DNA from: Coturnix japonica
Lineage: Eukaryota > Chordata > Aves > Galliformes > Phasianidae
DNA length: 64,000 nucleotides
Direction of reading: 5' to 3'
NCBI RefSeq assembly: GCF_001577835.2
Contig: NC_029529.1
Span: 6,450,157-6,514,156, forward strand
The position numbers and the translations under genes are program-made. The notes beneath the pieces are model-generated. The model was not told where the DNA came from and ran no database searches. It saw only the letters and a list, made by a program, of their open reading frames with translations. The number at the start of each line of letters is the position of its first letter. The stretch's first letter is position 1. Below, piece after piece: positions 37,584 through 50,520 of this stretch.

Positions 37584-38245
37584 AGCCAGTGAATTGTTCC
37601 CTTCTGAGAAGGAATTCCTGGCTGCAGCTAAGGTGACGTCCTTGGGGCGATTTATCTCTCTTTATGCCACCAGCAGAGATAGGGGCCGGTCTGCTATCAG
37701 ATTTCCTAGTTGCAGTTTAGCTTGTTTACAACCTGCTCCATGGCAGCTGCTCCCTGGGGGCTCTGAGCAGAGCTGGCACCAACCTGCGGGCAGAAGTCAA
37801 TCCTGGGCACGTGCACATGCCCTGCCCAGAGCTTGGTGTTCCTTTAGTTGCCCTGCAAACTGCTGCAGACACTGTGTCCTATAGGCAGGTATTGAGTCTG
37901 AGCCTCAGCAACACACCATGCGCTCATTGGTTTGTTCCTGATAACTTCATGCATTAAGTAATCCTTTCCCAGCCCCTTGCAGTGGGTGGGGGCTCCCAGC
38001 CCTGCCCAGCCCATCCTCAGCACCGCAGCCTTGGCCGTGTGTTGCTTTCTTGGGGAGCGTGTCCTTGGGAAGGAACCAGCTGTGGGGCAGCCCCGAGGTG
38101 ACCCCAGGCTGCACTTCAGATGTGTGAATATCCAGGGGGTTTCACTCTTTCCTGCGAGAAATAGGGTGGAAAGAAAGAAAGAAACGCACAATAAAGAGCA
38201 GCTTCAACAAAGCCATGGTGAAGTCCTGGCCACAGCTCCAGCTGG

Positions 38246-38325
38246 AAGACTGGATGGGATAAGCAAGCACCAGGATGGCCAGATGATCTCAAGAGGTCCC
38301 TTCCAACTCCAATGGTTCTATGATG
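38246..38325 (+). mobile_element. CR1 LINE tail fragment
   Basis: Sense orientation: gatgatctcaagaggtccct, tccaactccaatggttctat, gat, which matches the CR1 3' terminus with its (ATTCTATG)-type end. 5'-truncated to under 100 bases. Confidence 0.8.
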
Positions 38326-39333
38326 TCTCCAAGCCATGCTGGAACGTCTGATTGCTTCTCCTCTGCACCTTGTTACAAGTGCTTTTTTCCTGAGAGCTGC
38401 CAAAGGGACAAACTGGAGTCTCAGTTACAGAGGTGAAGGGCTGGAAGTCAGAAAGTTGCGCAGCTTGGAGGTAGCACAGGGCACGTGGGTGCTCGTGTTA
38501 TGGCCTCTCAGGTTCTGCGTAGTTCTAACACAACTTAGGAAATCCTGGCATTTCCACATTCCAGCAGACCAAACAAAAGCAGCTCCAGCCACAGGATTGG
38601 TTACATCCATCAGTGTGAGCTGTGTGAACCTATACACTAAAAGACAGGATTTCCTATTTTGCTTCTAGTTTGCTAGGCTTTGGGGTGCTTCTTTTCATCA
38701 CTACATATTTAACTTTCCTCCATTGTCCATCTAGAAAAGCCAGAAGGAAAGGTGAAAGTTGGAATTCTCATTCTAACAGCAGAGGTTTTAAGAGAAGTGA
38801 GGTTTCCCAAAAGGCAGCGCAGAGAGCTGTGACATGACCTGACCCACGGGCTCTGCTCAAGGGCAGCCAGCAATGGCAGTTCTGCCTGAGCTTTAGCTGC
38901 CCATACCACGGCATGAGCTGCACTCCTTGCCGCAGCCTCTCACTTTGGAATGTCCCTTCAGCACCATTCATACACGTTATTTGGCTGTAAACACTTAACC
39001 ATCCTGGTCTCAGAAAGGAACCCAGTCCTGGGATTCACCTACAGGCTCATAGACCGACCCCAGCCCATGGCTGAATCCTGCCCTTTGTAAGGCTCAGGCA
39101 CACATTCAGACACAGGGCTGTCAGCTCCCTCCTGTGTCTTGTGGTGTCAGCCTGCGAGGACATCGGCGCTGACTTTCATTGTTACTTGTCCCTTCATTAG
39201 CTGCGCAGATTGCTTAAGAGGATGGCACTCTTTGGAGTTTGACCTATGAGCGCTGATAGTGAAAATAACGTACTTCTCACCAGAGCTGCAGGAGACCGAA
39301 CGAGTAACTTCGGGCAATTAGTTTAACTTTGAC

Positions 39334-39481
39334 TATAAATATTCCTCCTCGTTCCTTGTGACACTGTTAACAGCTCCGCTGGCAAATCCCCATTCTCTGG
39401 CAATATTTAAGCTGCCCGTCAGCTGGCAGAAGCTCGGTGGTGCCCAGCGCGAGGGAGCAGAATGAGACCCAGCTGAGCGCA
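39334..39481 (+). promoter_or_regulatory. SLC5A11: Possible SLC5A11 promoter and non-coding first exon
   Basis: A TATAAATA box at 39334-39341 is followed about 30 bases later by a plausible start zone, and then by a strong donor (gagcgca/gtaagt at 39481/39482). GTTAAC and TTTAAC half-sites, of the kind bound by HNF1 in kidney and gut genes, lie next to the TATA box. The first coding exon of SLC5A11 lies 1.7 kb downstream. If joined, this would be an untranslated leader exon of about 115 bases. This is inferred from motifs alone. Confidence 0.4.
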
Positions 39482-41159
39482 GTAAGTCCTCCGGCTTCTA
39501 CCTTGCGGTCGGGTGCTGGGCTGCGGGCGGCTGCGGGGAGGATGGCGGTCACTGTAGGAGGGGTACAGAGCTGGGAAAGCTTTAAAAAATCCCCTTGCAG
39601 AGGCATTGGGATACAGTGCCGGCGGCGCCTCGGCACCCACGTGGCTGAGTCTCCCCAGACCATTGATAAAGGCCGGCTTCAGCGGCCGCATTTCAATGCC
39701 ACGGATGTTTCTTGCTCACAATCTCTGGCGAGGAAAGTGCTGCCGCCTGTGCCAGGAACCGGGGGGGGACAGAGCTGTGACCTGAATGCACAAAACAGGC
39801 AAAATTTCCACTGGGCTGTGGCTGAGGGAGGATTTGAAGCTGTAGCAGCTGAGCTCACTGCGCTCTCCCTGTGCTCTGTGCGGCACCCATAGATGCAGCT
39901 CAGTGCGGGACTCCCTCAGCATATCTATGTGTCCCCTCCTCGTTGGCAACACATGAAACAAGGCTGGCGCTACTCACATTGCAAAGGGAGAAGATAAAGC
40001 CAAGCCCTGTATGGAACTGAGTGCAGGTAGCTCAGTGCAGACTGTGCTGCAGGTGCACAGCACCTGGTATGGGAGGTGCTTTGGGCTGGTAAGAAAAGGC
40101 AGAATGAGAGCTGCAAAAGAGAAAGAGGGAGGTAGCAGAGGGGTCAGCAGCTCCCTAAGACCTGCACAACAAAGAGCATTTCAGTGCTGAGTGCCAGCCC
40201 AGATGTTGCTCCTTAAGGAGGTGCAGCACCAGCACTCCCAGAAGATGCACAGGGACCGGGGCAAGGTATAAGGCACAGGGAAGGCTCTGCAGCCCTGCAG
40301 GTTGTGCTCTCAGAATTCACCATTCAGAGTGTGGTTCTGGATGGGCTTTGGTGCTGCAGTTCCAGGTTGTGCACAACCTGCCCGCTGTGTGTGGCAGGGA
40401 ATGGGACTGTACCTGAAGACCACCCACTGCCCAACCTTCCCATAAACATAATCCCATCCTGGGCTGAGGCTGAGCTCAGCAGGGACATGGGACACTTTTC
40501 AGTGCTGCCCAGTGAGACTGCTGCATTTCCATCACATTTGCAACATTGCCTTGATGTGTAGGGATGGTGAGTGTGTTTTTGCTTATCTGTTCCCACTCTG
40601 CTTTGTTCACACCCCTGGGCCTTATGCGCCTGGCCATACCAACAACATCCAGGAGCAACTGCTTGTACTTCAACAGCACTTTAGGCATCAGGGAAGGTGA
40701 GGGTCAAAGCTGCCTCTTCCTGTAACAGAAAATGGGTGAGGCCAGAGGGCATTGTGAAAGCCAAGCATGGATGTCCCTGTGCTGTGCCAGGCACTGGGTT
40801 CAGGGGAAGAACCTGTTGGGCTGCTCCTCTCCCCAGCAGCAGGTGACACCGCCTTTCCCTGCCCCACCTTCTCCAGCATTTTGAGGTGGGAGCTTATAAG
40901 TGTCACCTTACAAGTGCAGCAGTAGCCAGAAGACCAGGCATAAGGAGCAGAAGGAGGAGTGGGCACTCAGTCTCCTGGCAGTGATCTCCTCAGGTCAGCA
41001 GGGTAATGAAGAGCAGATCCCATGGCTGGGCACAGTGCGGCATCCTGGGGATGTTTAGGAGCAGTCAGCAACTTCCCCTTCTGCCAAAGTGCTGCAACAA
41101 CACAGCCCATGTTTCACAGATCTGTGCCCAGAGGAAGCGCCCATCCTGCACAAGGAGCC
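39482..41159 (+). other. Putative SLC5A11 leader intron / 5' flank
   Basis: A short CpG-richer patch follows the donor (39500-39690). The rest is ordinary sequence with no conserved open frame. The bases just before the ATG at 41160 should be 5'UTR, but I cannot place the acceptor with certainty. Confidence 0.35.
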
Positions 41160-44100
41160 ATGGAGAGCACCAGCAGCACCCCATCATCGGTGACACCCCC
41201 GTGGGATGTGTTTCCCCAGAAGACGCTGGGTCCCATAGACATCACTATCCTCGTGCTGTACTTTGTGTTTGTCCTGGCTGTTGGGCTGTGGGTAAGCATT
41301 TAACATTCAGAGCGCTGTTATATAGGAAAATACGGCTGTTTGGGCTTCAACTTATTTTACTTTGGCTTGAATCAAGCCACACTTCACTGAAGTCAACTAC
41401 ACGAGTGGAAGGGCACAGCTCAAAGGCCCTTTCCCCTACTTCAGCCTGGGGAAGTGCCCTCACTGCGCCGCACGAGGGCTGTTCAGCTCCAGTGTTTGTA
41501 GAGGTACTGAGAGCACTTGTGAGGAAGAGGTTGTGTAAGTACCAAGTACTACTAACAATGTTATGTTCATTCAGGAAGGAACTGCTGTTCCCATGTATCA
41601 TCTGTGTTTGTCAGCAGTGAGGTCCTGACAGCAGATTTTGTGAATTAAAAATAGTCCTCACATACAATTAAAGCAGCAGGACATCCTCCTGGCGTGGCTT
41701 TTGCAATAGCAGAAGCACAGTCTGGCTGTCACAAGGCAGAGATGGATGGCAGCTGCCTCTAGATGCGATGCAGAGCTCACTGTATCACATGAAAACATTT
41801 GAGATCTCTCAAGAATGGGAGTCAACATGTAATACATGCAATGTGTAGCGCTCCTCCTGATAACTGCAGGTGCCCACAGTACTTGTCCAGAATTGCTTGT
41901 CTCCATGTTGGGTGTGGAATGAGGACAGGACTGACTCCTGCTGGGGGAGCAGCCACGTGCTCCATGTGGTTCTGAGCAGCAGCTGATAATGGTGATCCTT
42001 TGTTCTGCTCTTCTGCTTTCTCAGTCCATGTGGAAGACGCAGCGCAGCACGGTGAAAGGCTACTTTCTGGCTGGGGGACAGATGGTGTGGTGGCCTGTAA
42101 GTATCTTTGTTGTTATCCTGCTTGTGCCCTTAGGTTACAGTGAGACTTTTGTCCATGCAGAATTCATTTCTCCAAAAAAGAAGAAAAAAGAAGTGTTCCA
42201 TGTTTTTGCTGCAGTAACAATGCTGGCTTTCTTTAAGACCAGGGCAGCTGGCTGGCACAGTGTCTCCCTGCTACCTCCCCTCTATGCACCCCCAGGGACA
42301 CAGTGCCTGATCCCTGCATCTCTTCCCAGGTGGGCGCATCCCTGTTTGCCAGCAATGTTGGAAGCGGGCACTTCATTGGCCTGGCGGGGTCAGGAGCTGC
42401 ATCGGGAATCGCTGCGACAGCCTATGAGTGGAATGTGAGTGTGGCATTGTATGGCATGGCATGGCTCCATATGCGTGGCACAGCACAGCAGCCTTCCTGC
42501 TGCCTCTGCCAGAGTCCCCATGTCTCCATGCCCCTGAGTGCCACATGCTCTCCCCACCTAACCACAGCCTGGAGCAGCATTTTGATCTTCCTTTCCACTT
42601 GTTTTGCAGGGCATGTTTTCTGTTTTGGTGCTGGCGTGGTTATTCCTTCCCATTTACATAGCAGCAGGAGTAAGTAAATGGGGCGTTGTGTCCATCAGTC
42701 ACTTACTAGCATTCAAACCCCCCAGGTGGCTCAGGAGCTCAGCCATCCTCAGTTGCAGCTGCACAGCTTCCAGCTGAGCCTCTTTGTGCTGCTGCCTCTC
42801 CAACACGTTTGTCCCACACAGGTGACCACCATGCCGGAGTACCTGCGCAAACGCTTCGGTGGAAAAAGAATCCAGATATTCCTGGCGATTCTCTACTTGT
42901 TTATCTATATCTTCACCAAGATATCGGTAAGTAGGAAAAAAATGGTAGGAGGTTGAATTTGACCTGCTTTGGAAGAGTGTGTTACCCAGCCAGGCTGAGA
43001 TCACAGAGATATAGAATGGTCTGAGTTGGAAGGGACCTTGTGGTGCCACTCCCTGCACCCACAGCTCCAGCAGTGCTCAGAGCCCCATCCAGTCTAACCA
43101 CGGGTGTCTGCAGGGATGGGGCAGTGCGTCTCTGCCCTTATTACAAACAGATTCTTCTCTATATTCCATCTCAATTTGCAGTTTTAGATTGAAACCATTT
43201 CCCCTTGTCTGTCATGACAGACCCTGCTGCAGAGTCTGTCCCCTTCTCTCTTATAGCCCTGTTTTAGGTACTGAAAAGATGATGCAATGGTTGACCCTTC
43301 CCCGGATTAACAGAAATAGAGGTATATTTTCAAAAAGCCTGAGAAAGGTGGACTACAGCTGTTTTGAGAAGCTGCACTAACAATGATTATGTTTTTCCCC
43401 ATTAAGGATTTGAATGCTTGCTACAGTAAGGGGAAAGCTAGATGTCAACATCCTGAGCAATTACCCATTGGAAGGTTGAGCTGAGTGGATGCACTGTTGT
43501 TAGATTTGTATGCCTGGCTGGCTTGCCCGGTCTCTTCCCTTTGCACGTTCACTTCCTGCACAAACAGCTATAGCTGCTATCTGCAGGATGAGCAAGAATG
43601 CAGGAGCTGGTATGTGCTCAGGCGGAAAGAGCCCCGTGATTTATTGCTGCTTCCCTTTGATGCAGCGCCTGGAATGAATAACAGGGGTGAGCCTTGCACA
43701 ACACCCCGCGAGCTGCTCATTAACTGTGCAGCACTGTGTGAGCTGGAGAAAGTGGAGAGGTCTCTGTCTGTGATTTTCCTGTGCACACAGGGCACAGATG
43801 GGCTGGGATCCTGGCACACACCTGCCTGAGCCCTGGGAGCACTGCTGTCACAGGGTTCTGTGGATGCTCCTTAAGAACATGCTGCAATGCAAATCACTGT
43901 GTCCACTCCATGGCACCACCAGCTTATAGGGGTCGGGTAATGTCATCTAGCAACTGCAATCATTTTTGTTCATAGGTTGATATGTATGCTGGGGCCCTCT
44001 TCATTCAGCAAGCTTTGCACTGGGACCTCTACATTGCTGTGGCAGGCCTGCTAGCAATCACTGCTGTCTACACCGTAGCAGGTGCGTGGCTGAGTTTCAG

Positions 44101-47100
44101 GTCAGAGCACAGCAGGCCCTGCTCAGCGTGTGCATGTAATGCACAAAACAGTCTCATGCTTTTGGTAGGGGGCCTGAATTTAACATTGTTTATTGCCATG
44201 AGTATGGAAAACAGGGAGAACAGCAATTGGTAACTCACCTGTTAGAAAGCATTACCAGGAGTGAGCACATGAATGCCCCTTACAAGGCCACACCAGATAT
44301 GGATGCATGGCAGTCTCTCCTTAAGAGAAGTGATGCTCGCAGCATTTGCCCAGTGCAGTTCCTCCTTTGGGCTTTTTAGGGTCTGAGGGATTAACATAAT
44401 GAGCTGCGTAATGCAAGGAGCATTGTCAGTCCTGGGTGCCCTTTTGGGGCTTAAGAGTGGCCAAATGGAACAAAGCCATGCATGGAGCAGCACAAATCCC
44501 ACACAAACAAAGGTTGCTCCTTTCCCAGCGCTCACCCCTGGTGATGCTGCTCATAAAGATCGCCTCCACCTTTGCTGTTTTTCCTCCTCCATATTCAGCC
44601 TGGGGTTTGTTCTGGAGTTTTTCCATGCATTTCCCATAGAAATACTTATACCAGACATCAGTTTCTTGGTGACAAAATGGTGATTCACACTGATTTGAAA
44701 CATGAGGGATGGCTGAGTAGGGGCAGGGCTGCGTGGTGCTGCTCCACAGGATGCTGCCAAGGGGGTCAGAGCGGATCCCAGCACAGCTCTCAGCACAGCT
44801 CTCTGCTCCCACAGGTGGTCTGGCCGCTGTCATCTACACGGATGCATTGCAGACCCTCATCATGCTGATCGGTGCCCTCAGCCTCATGGTCTTCAGTGAG
44901 TGCTCCTCCTCCTTGCTGAGCTTACAGCAGCTTTAACACTACAGACACGTTGGGTCATTATAAATGTCTACTTGATCAATGTTCAGAGAACTGCTTTTTA
45001 AGTTTTTTTTTTTCCTGTAGAAATATGCATCCATACAAATAACCTTACAGTAGTTCTTAAGTGGTAAAAATGCATGAGAACTCCATAAAAAATTAAGGAA
45101 ACAGGTTGTGAGGTAGTATAAAAGATGAACGAGCATCATCACTAGCCAACAGGTTTACAGCGTGATGCCACCCCCTGCCCTGCATTCAAACTGTAGAACA
45201 GATTACACTGCCATAGAGTGATTGGTTTGGAAGGGACCTTAACAATCAGCTCATTCCAACCCCCTGCTGTGGGCTGGTTGCCAAGCCAGTAACTCCTGAT
45301 TTTAAAGAATGCTTGTGGAAGATTTATAGAGACTCCGGCTATCTATCTATCCAGCAAACTATAGAGACTAAAAACAAGAGCACAGAAGACATGATAACTA
45401 CCTCCCATGACCTATTTTAGGCTTTGTTGAAGTTGGCGGTCTGGAAGGATTGCAAGCAAAATACTTTGATGCCATTCCCAGCACCCGCAAGGAGAACAGC
45501 AGCTGTGGCTTGCCAAGGAAAGATGCTTTCCACATCTTCCGGGACCCTGTTAACTCCGACCTTCCCTGGCCAGGGGTGCTGGTGGGGATGACCATCCCAT
45601 CCCTGTGGTACTGGTGCACTGACCAGGTACGTCACTGCTCAGTTTGGTTTTGAAGACACGTTCTTGGCTGTTTGATTGCAGACCTAAGGTCCAGACTAGT
45701 CACTATTTCTGACAGCGGTGCAGTAAAATGTGTTGCTTTCAATCCTCAGACTGCAAAAACTGCAGGAGCACAAGCAGGTGTTGTGAATTATTTCAGTGTA
45801 GGAAGAGGGGAGAATGTGTCTCATTGTTAATCCCAGCCCATAAAGACGTGAAGCACTCTCAAACTCTCTCAGCTCTGCAGGGATCTGATCACCTTCACCC
45901 CAGTGCTCACTTCTACAACTGCAATAGTTTAGAGAACGGAATATATAAATGAACACAGCATGAAATCTGTGCCAAAGAGCAGTCCATGATCCAACCACAC
46001 CACCAGGGCCAGCTCTGCTCCACCCAGCAGCAGATCCAATGCATTTCTTCCTTTCTAGGTCATCGTTCAGAGGTCCCTCGCTGCTAAAAACCTCTCACAT
46101 GCCAAGGGAGGCTCCCTGATGACCTCCTACCTGAAGATTCTGCCCCTCTTCATGATGGTGATGCCAGGCATGATCAGCCGGGTCCTCTTCCCAGGTCAGT
46201 GTTGAAGGAGAGCCCTGTTCCCTCTGACAACTGCTACAGGTTGTGTCCATTCAGTGCATCAAGTGCCCAAAGTACAACAAAACCTCCTCCCAGTTACAAC
46301 TGGCAGAATGCAATTTCTCCTGCAGCAGACTTGAGCTGTACTGCTCCTTGTGACTCGTGAATGTTGCATCTCACTTGCATTGCTTGTTTCAGACCTGGTG
46401 GCTTGTGCAGAGCCGGAGATTTGTCAGAAAATCTGTGGCAACCCATCTGGCTGTTCTGATATCGCTTATCCAATGCTGGTGATAGAGCTCCTGCCTGTAG
46501 GTGAGCAACCTGCACAGGAAAAGGCCAGAGGGGAAAACACCTGCAGCTATAATTCAGTGGGGTTACATTGGGATTAATGGAAGAGCGGTGAGGGACGGCA
46601 CACAGCAAGTGGTTATTTGGGATTCTCAGTGAGGCTGCACCCATCTTTCTGCTTTCAGGACTCAGGGGCCTAATGATGGCCGTGATGATAGCAGCCCTCA
46701 TGTCCTCCCTCACATCCATCTTCAACAGTGCCAGCACCATTTTTACCATGGACCTCTGGAAACACTTCCGGCCTCGATGCTCCGAATGGGAGCTCATGAT
46801 CGTTGGCAGGTATGGGAAACTGGGACAGGTATGTTGCAAGTGATCCACACTACAAGGGAGGACAGGCTGAGAGCCCCATAGTGCACAGGTTTGCTGCAGT
46901 GCTAAAGCTGAGGCCTCATGGTTACAAGCAGTCTCAGGAAGTGTTTTGCAAGCTGTACAATTGGAAAAGAAACATTCGAGCTAACACTACTGACATCTTC
47001 TTCCACAGGGTCTTTGTGCTGCTCCTTACAGTGGTCTCTATCCTCTGGATCCCACTGGTCCAGGCTGGCCAGGGTGGACAGCTCTTCATTTACATCCAGT

Positions 47101-50100
47101 CCATCAGTTCTTACCTGCAGCCCCCTGTGGCAGTGGTGTTCATACTGGGCTGCTTCTGGAAGCGAGCGAATGAGAAGGTAACAGCCCCACTAGACAGGGC
47201 TGGACACACTCACCCCTGAAAGCAGGAATTCCTCGTGCTTTTCAAAAGGCATTTTGCAAACAGTGAGAGAACTGCATTGCTTGGCTGCAGGGTGTCCTTC
47301 ATAAAGCCTGAAGCTCGTTAGGGCCTTGCTTCCCATTCATTAGATGCACTTGTGTGATCTGCACCAGGGGGCCCACGTTGTTAAGGAGCATGGCACCTGG
47401 AATCCAAAGCCTGCAGCTCCTCAGCTGGTGCTAAGTATGGGGTAAAGCCTTCTCAAACCTGGCTTCACTTAGCTGGAAGGCAGTCGTTAGCACCTGTGGT
47501 TAAAGCAGACTTCCCCTTTCAATGGCCCACTGCTCCTCATACAGGAGGATCGCACTATTTGCTCCAGCAAATAACCCTTCCTTCCTAGGGAGCGTTCTGG
47601 GGCCTGGTGCTGGGGCTGCTGATGGGCATCATCCGGATGGTGCTGGATTTCATCTTCCCTGAGCCCCAGTGCGGGGAGCGGGACACGCGGCCGGGTGTGC
47701 TGCGCTACATGCACTACCTCTACTTCTCCATGGTCCTGGCTGCCGTCTCCACGCTCACTGTGCTGCTCGTCAGCCTGCTGACAGAACCTCCCTCAGAGGA
47801 AATGGTGCGTGTCCCCAACCCCCCCAGCCCCCACATTGCTTCCCTTACTGGTAAATGGATGCCCTATGTTACATCCATGGGAATGAGGCAGAGATAAATA
47901 ATCTGGAAATGGGCATCTCCATCCATTCTTAGTCTATTGAAAACACTTGTAGCAACCTGTAACAGCCATCCCTCCTTTGCTCCAGCACCCTGCTGCTTTC
48001 CTTTTAAGGTTTTGATCCCATACATCCAGAGTTCCACCCTGGAAACAGGTCAACAGTTGATGTTACGAAGAGCTGTTCTTAAGTTCAAACGCGGGTGTTT
48101 AATGCATAACAAACTAGCTTTTTCCCTCTATTTTCCAAGAAATTCCAGCTTCTGGCTCATCTTTATGAACTCTTACTAATTTAGTGAGGAACCATTTTTA
48201 CTCGCAGAAAAGAGAAATCAAGGGCAGAGAGCACACTTCCTCTGGAACAGGTTTGTGCCAGTTTGACTACTTTTAATAGACGTATTGAGGCTACAAAAAA
48301 TACTGTAAACAGCAGAAAGGACACAAAACAATGACAGAGGCCAGAAGGGACCTTCAGAAATCATACAACCAACGCATCTCTTGCTTTGAGAGAGGACTAA
48401 TGTGGCATTTCTGAAAGGCAAACTCACTCCCATAAACCCCCAGAGAGGGGTGCCCAGGGAGGTGCAGCGCCAGTTCAAGATCCTGCCACTCTTGGCAGAA
48501 GTTTTTCCTCTTCTCCAACTTGAATCTTTCCAGCTTCGTGTTGTGCTCATCCCTTCCTCTCTGCCCTGTCATTGGTATCAAGAATGCTCCTCTTTAATGA
48601 GCCTTTGACATACTTGATGGAAATTATCCTATCTTCCATCTGTCTTTTCTTCTCTATACAACCCCCCGTTCTGTGAATCATTCCTCACTGGCCACAGCTT
48701 CCATTCTTTTGCTCCCTTCCCTGGCCCACTCGGGCTGCATCCAGCAATACCCATGCAGTAACTACAAGTGAAGACCAAGAGCTCTCAGGCTGCAGATAGA
48801 ACTAACACAGCACCGCTCTGCAGCCAGCAGCAGAGCACTGAGCCGGCTCACCTGCTCCAGCAGAGCGGGAGAACAGACCTCGGCCCCTCACCGTGTTCTC
48901 TCTGCAGGCTGCTGTACTGCTCAGGCAGTCCTTTAAGCGACCGCACAGCAGTTTAACACCACTCTTCATGCCATCAGATAAGTCGGCTTACCTGGTTCAC
49001 ACGCGGGGATCCTCCAGCCAAGACAGACCTAGCGGTCAGCTCTTCTCCTGACACTGCCAAAGGAACGCGCCAAGCTGAGCGTCCAGCTCTCCAGATTGAT
49101 ATAAGCATTGCCTCTGAAAATAGTACAAATGATAACAAATGTAAGTGCTCCAACACCGTAACTCAGTAACACAATTAACAACTCTAGGCGTTACGTAAAG
49201 GCTCTGAAGACGAGAACAGTTAAAACTGCGTCCTCTGGATTTCTGTATCTTCAGGGCACGCTAGAGGGTTTTTACCTGACAGTTCCACCTAAGCAAAAGC
49301 TTAGTTCCTTTTCCATCTCTTGATGGCATTACATATGCTTGAAATCAAGAAGGAGCTGGACGGGATACAGAAAGCCACTGCCCTGCATAGAGCCTAGTGC
49401 TGCCTGCACCCGCTGCAAGGAGAACTGATTGAAAGGGGAGGGTGGAGGAAAAGACACCATTACTTTCATGCAATTCCATTTCTGTTTTTCAGTGATGTTT
49501 TCTGATGGACTCTAGCAGCAGGGAGAACCCAGAGCCCTGGGCGGAGCTCTTGACAGATCAGTGAAGGAGGATTTACATTTTTTAAGTCTTGTACTTGTCG
49601 GTATTAGGTACAAACACGCATAGCAATTCATTCTGCATTTTCCAGCAATGATTGCCATCACTTGTTTTTGCCAGCCTTGGGATGCTGTTTATGCAACTGT
49701 GCAGCTGTTTATTCCTCTGAGCTATATATAAAGCTAAGGGAAAAAAGATCAGTAAGGTAACGAGGAAGTGAAGTGCAGATCTCCCAGTGCTGCCCAGTCT
49801 TGTTGCAAACTGACACTGTGTCACCTACGGCCCAACCCACCCCAAAGCTGGGAGAATTCTCTTTCCACACTTGTAATGTGGATTAACCCAAACCGGACCA
49901 AGTATGTATATGGCAAAGGAAGCTGATGGGCTCCAAGTACTTAGAGATGGGCTTTTAGGTTTGGTACCATTACTGCCTCCTAAAACGTTGGGAAGAGCAG
50001 AGCTTGAGCTCAGACCTCTCCAAGGAAGAAAGAAATAGACCCTACAGCCCCAAATAGACATTACTTGAAGGGTTTCCCATAGCTCAGTGTAGTTAGCACA

Positions 50101-50437
50101 CTTGTTTAAAGAGCAAAGATGCACTTCAGCATCAAAACCCTTCGTGCAGGGCCATACTGACATACACCTGAGATCTGCTGTTGGTGACACTTACACCTCG
50201 CTCTGTGCTGGCTCTTTAGGTCCGACTGGCACCAAGAAGGACTCGAAGCTGGTGAGGACCCTCCTGTGGCTCTGTGGGATGGAACGGAGGCAGGAGAACC
50301 CCGAGGATGTGGCGCCAGCCAAACCTGAGCGTCCCATGGCTTCCCTGGAGGAGAACCCACTGGTGAAGCATGTCCTGAACATCAACTTGATACTGAGCAT
50401 ATGTGCAGGGGTCTTCCTCTGGGCCTACTTCGCATAG
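41160..50437 (+). CDS. SLC5A11: SLC5A11, sodium/myo-inositol cotransporter SMIT2 (complete)
   Basis: Plasma-membrane Na+-coupled symporter of the SLC5 family; SMIT2 takes up myo- and chiro-inositol. Exons: 41160-41291, 42025-42096, 42330-42434, 42610-42669, 42822-42926, 43976-44081, 44815-44895, 45421-45626, 46059-46194, 46393-46500, 46659-46809, 47009-47177, 47589-47804, 48978-49140, 50220-50437. Total 2028 nt, 675 residues, the same as I recall for human. Landmarks: [101 protein letters not shown], the Cys-rich loop [40 protein letters not shown] (the conserved Na2-site region), and the last membrane helix ending FLWAYFA. The sequence is much closer to SLC5A11 than to SGLT1/2 or SMIT1 as I know them. 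No damage is seen. Confidence 0.95.
43010..43275 (-). mobile_element. CR1 LINE fragment in SLC5A11 intron 5
   Basis: The plus strand opens tagaatggtctgagttggaa gggacct, continues through catccagtctaacc and gggatgggg, and reaches aaaccatttccccttgtctg. This is the antisense of about 270 bases of the CR1 3' region, in the expected order. Moderately diverged. Confidence 0.85.
45214..45300 (-). mobile_element. CR1 LINE tail fragment in SLC5A11 intron 7
   Basis: The plus strand reads catagagtgattggtttgga agggacctt, then attccaaccccctgctgtgg: antisense CR1 3' end, under 100 bases. Confidence 0.8.
48325..48595 (-). mobile_element. Older CR1 LINE fragment in SLC5A11 intron 13
   Basis: ggccagaagggaccttcaga at the left and gaagtttttcctcttctcca acttgaatctttccagc further right match the order of antisense CR1 3' sequence with heavy divergence. 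Likely an old subfamily. Confidence 0.55.
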
Positions 50438-50520
50438 TGGCCCGCCGCTTGATCCCAAATGACATCAACTAATGTTAACTGGTGTAAATAATAATAAATA
50501 GCAGAAGGTTAATGTAATCC
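50438..50520 (+). other. SLC5A11: SLC5A11 3'UTR with poly(A) signal
   Basis: The stop TAG is at 50435-50437. An AATAAA lies at 50493-50498, only about 55 bases on, which would give a very short 3'UTR. A T-rich stretch follows at 50536-50545. Confidence 0.65.

Larger units (their letters stand above)
37351..39333. other. Intergenic region between GRID2IP and SLC5A11 (left part)
   Basis: Contains a TG dinucleotide repeat at 37552-37583 and a CR1 tail near 38246-38325. Apart from those I see no exon with conserved character. The junction between the two human-synteny blocks (7p22 and 16p12) falls somewhere in this gap. Confidence 0.4.
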
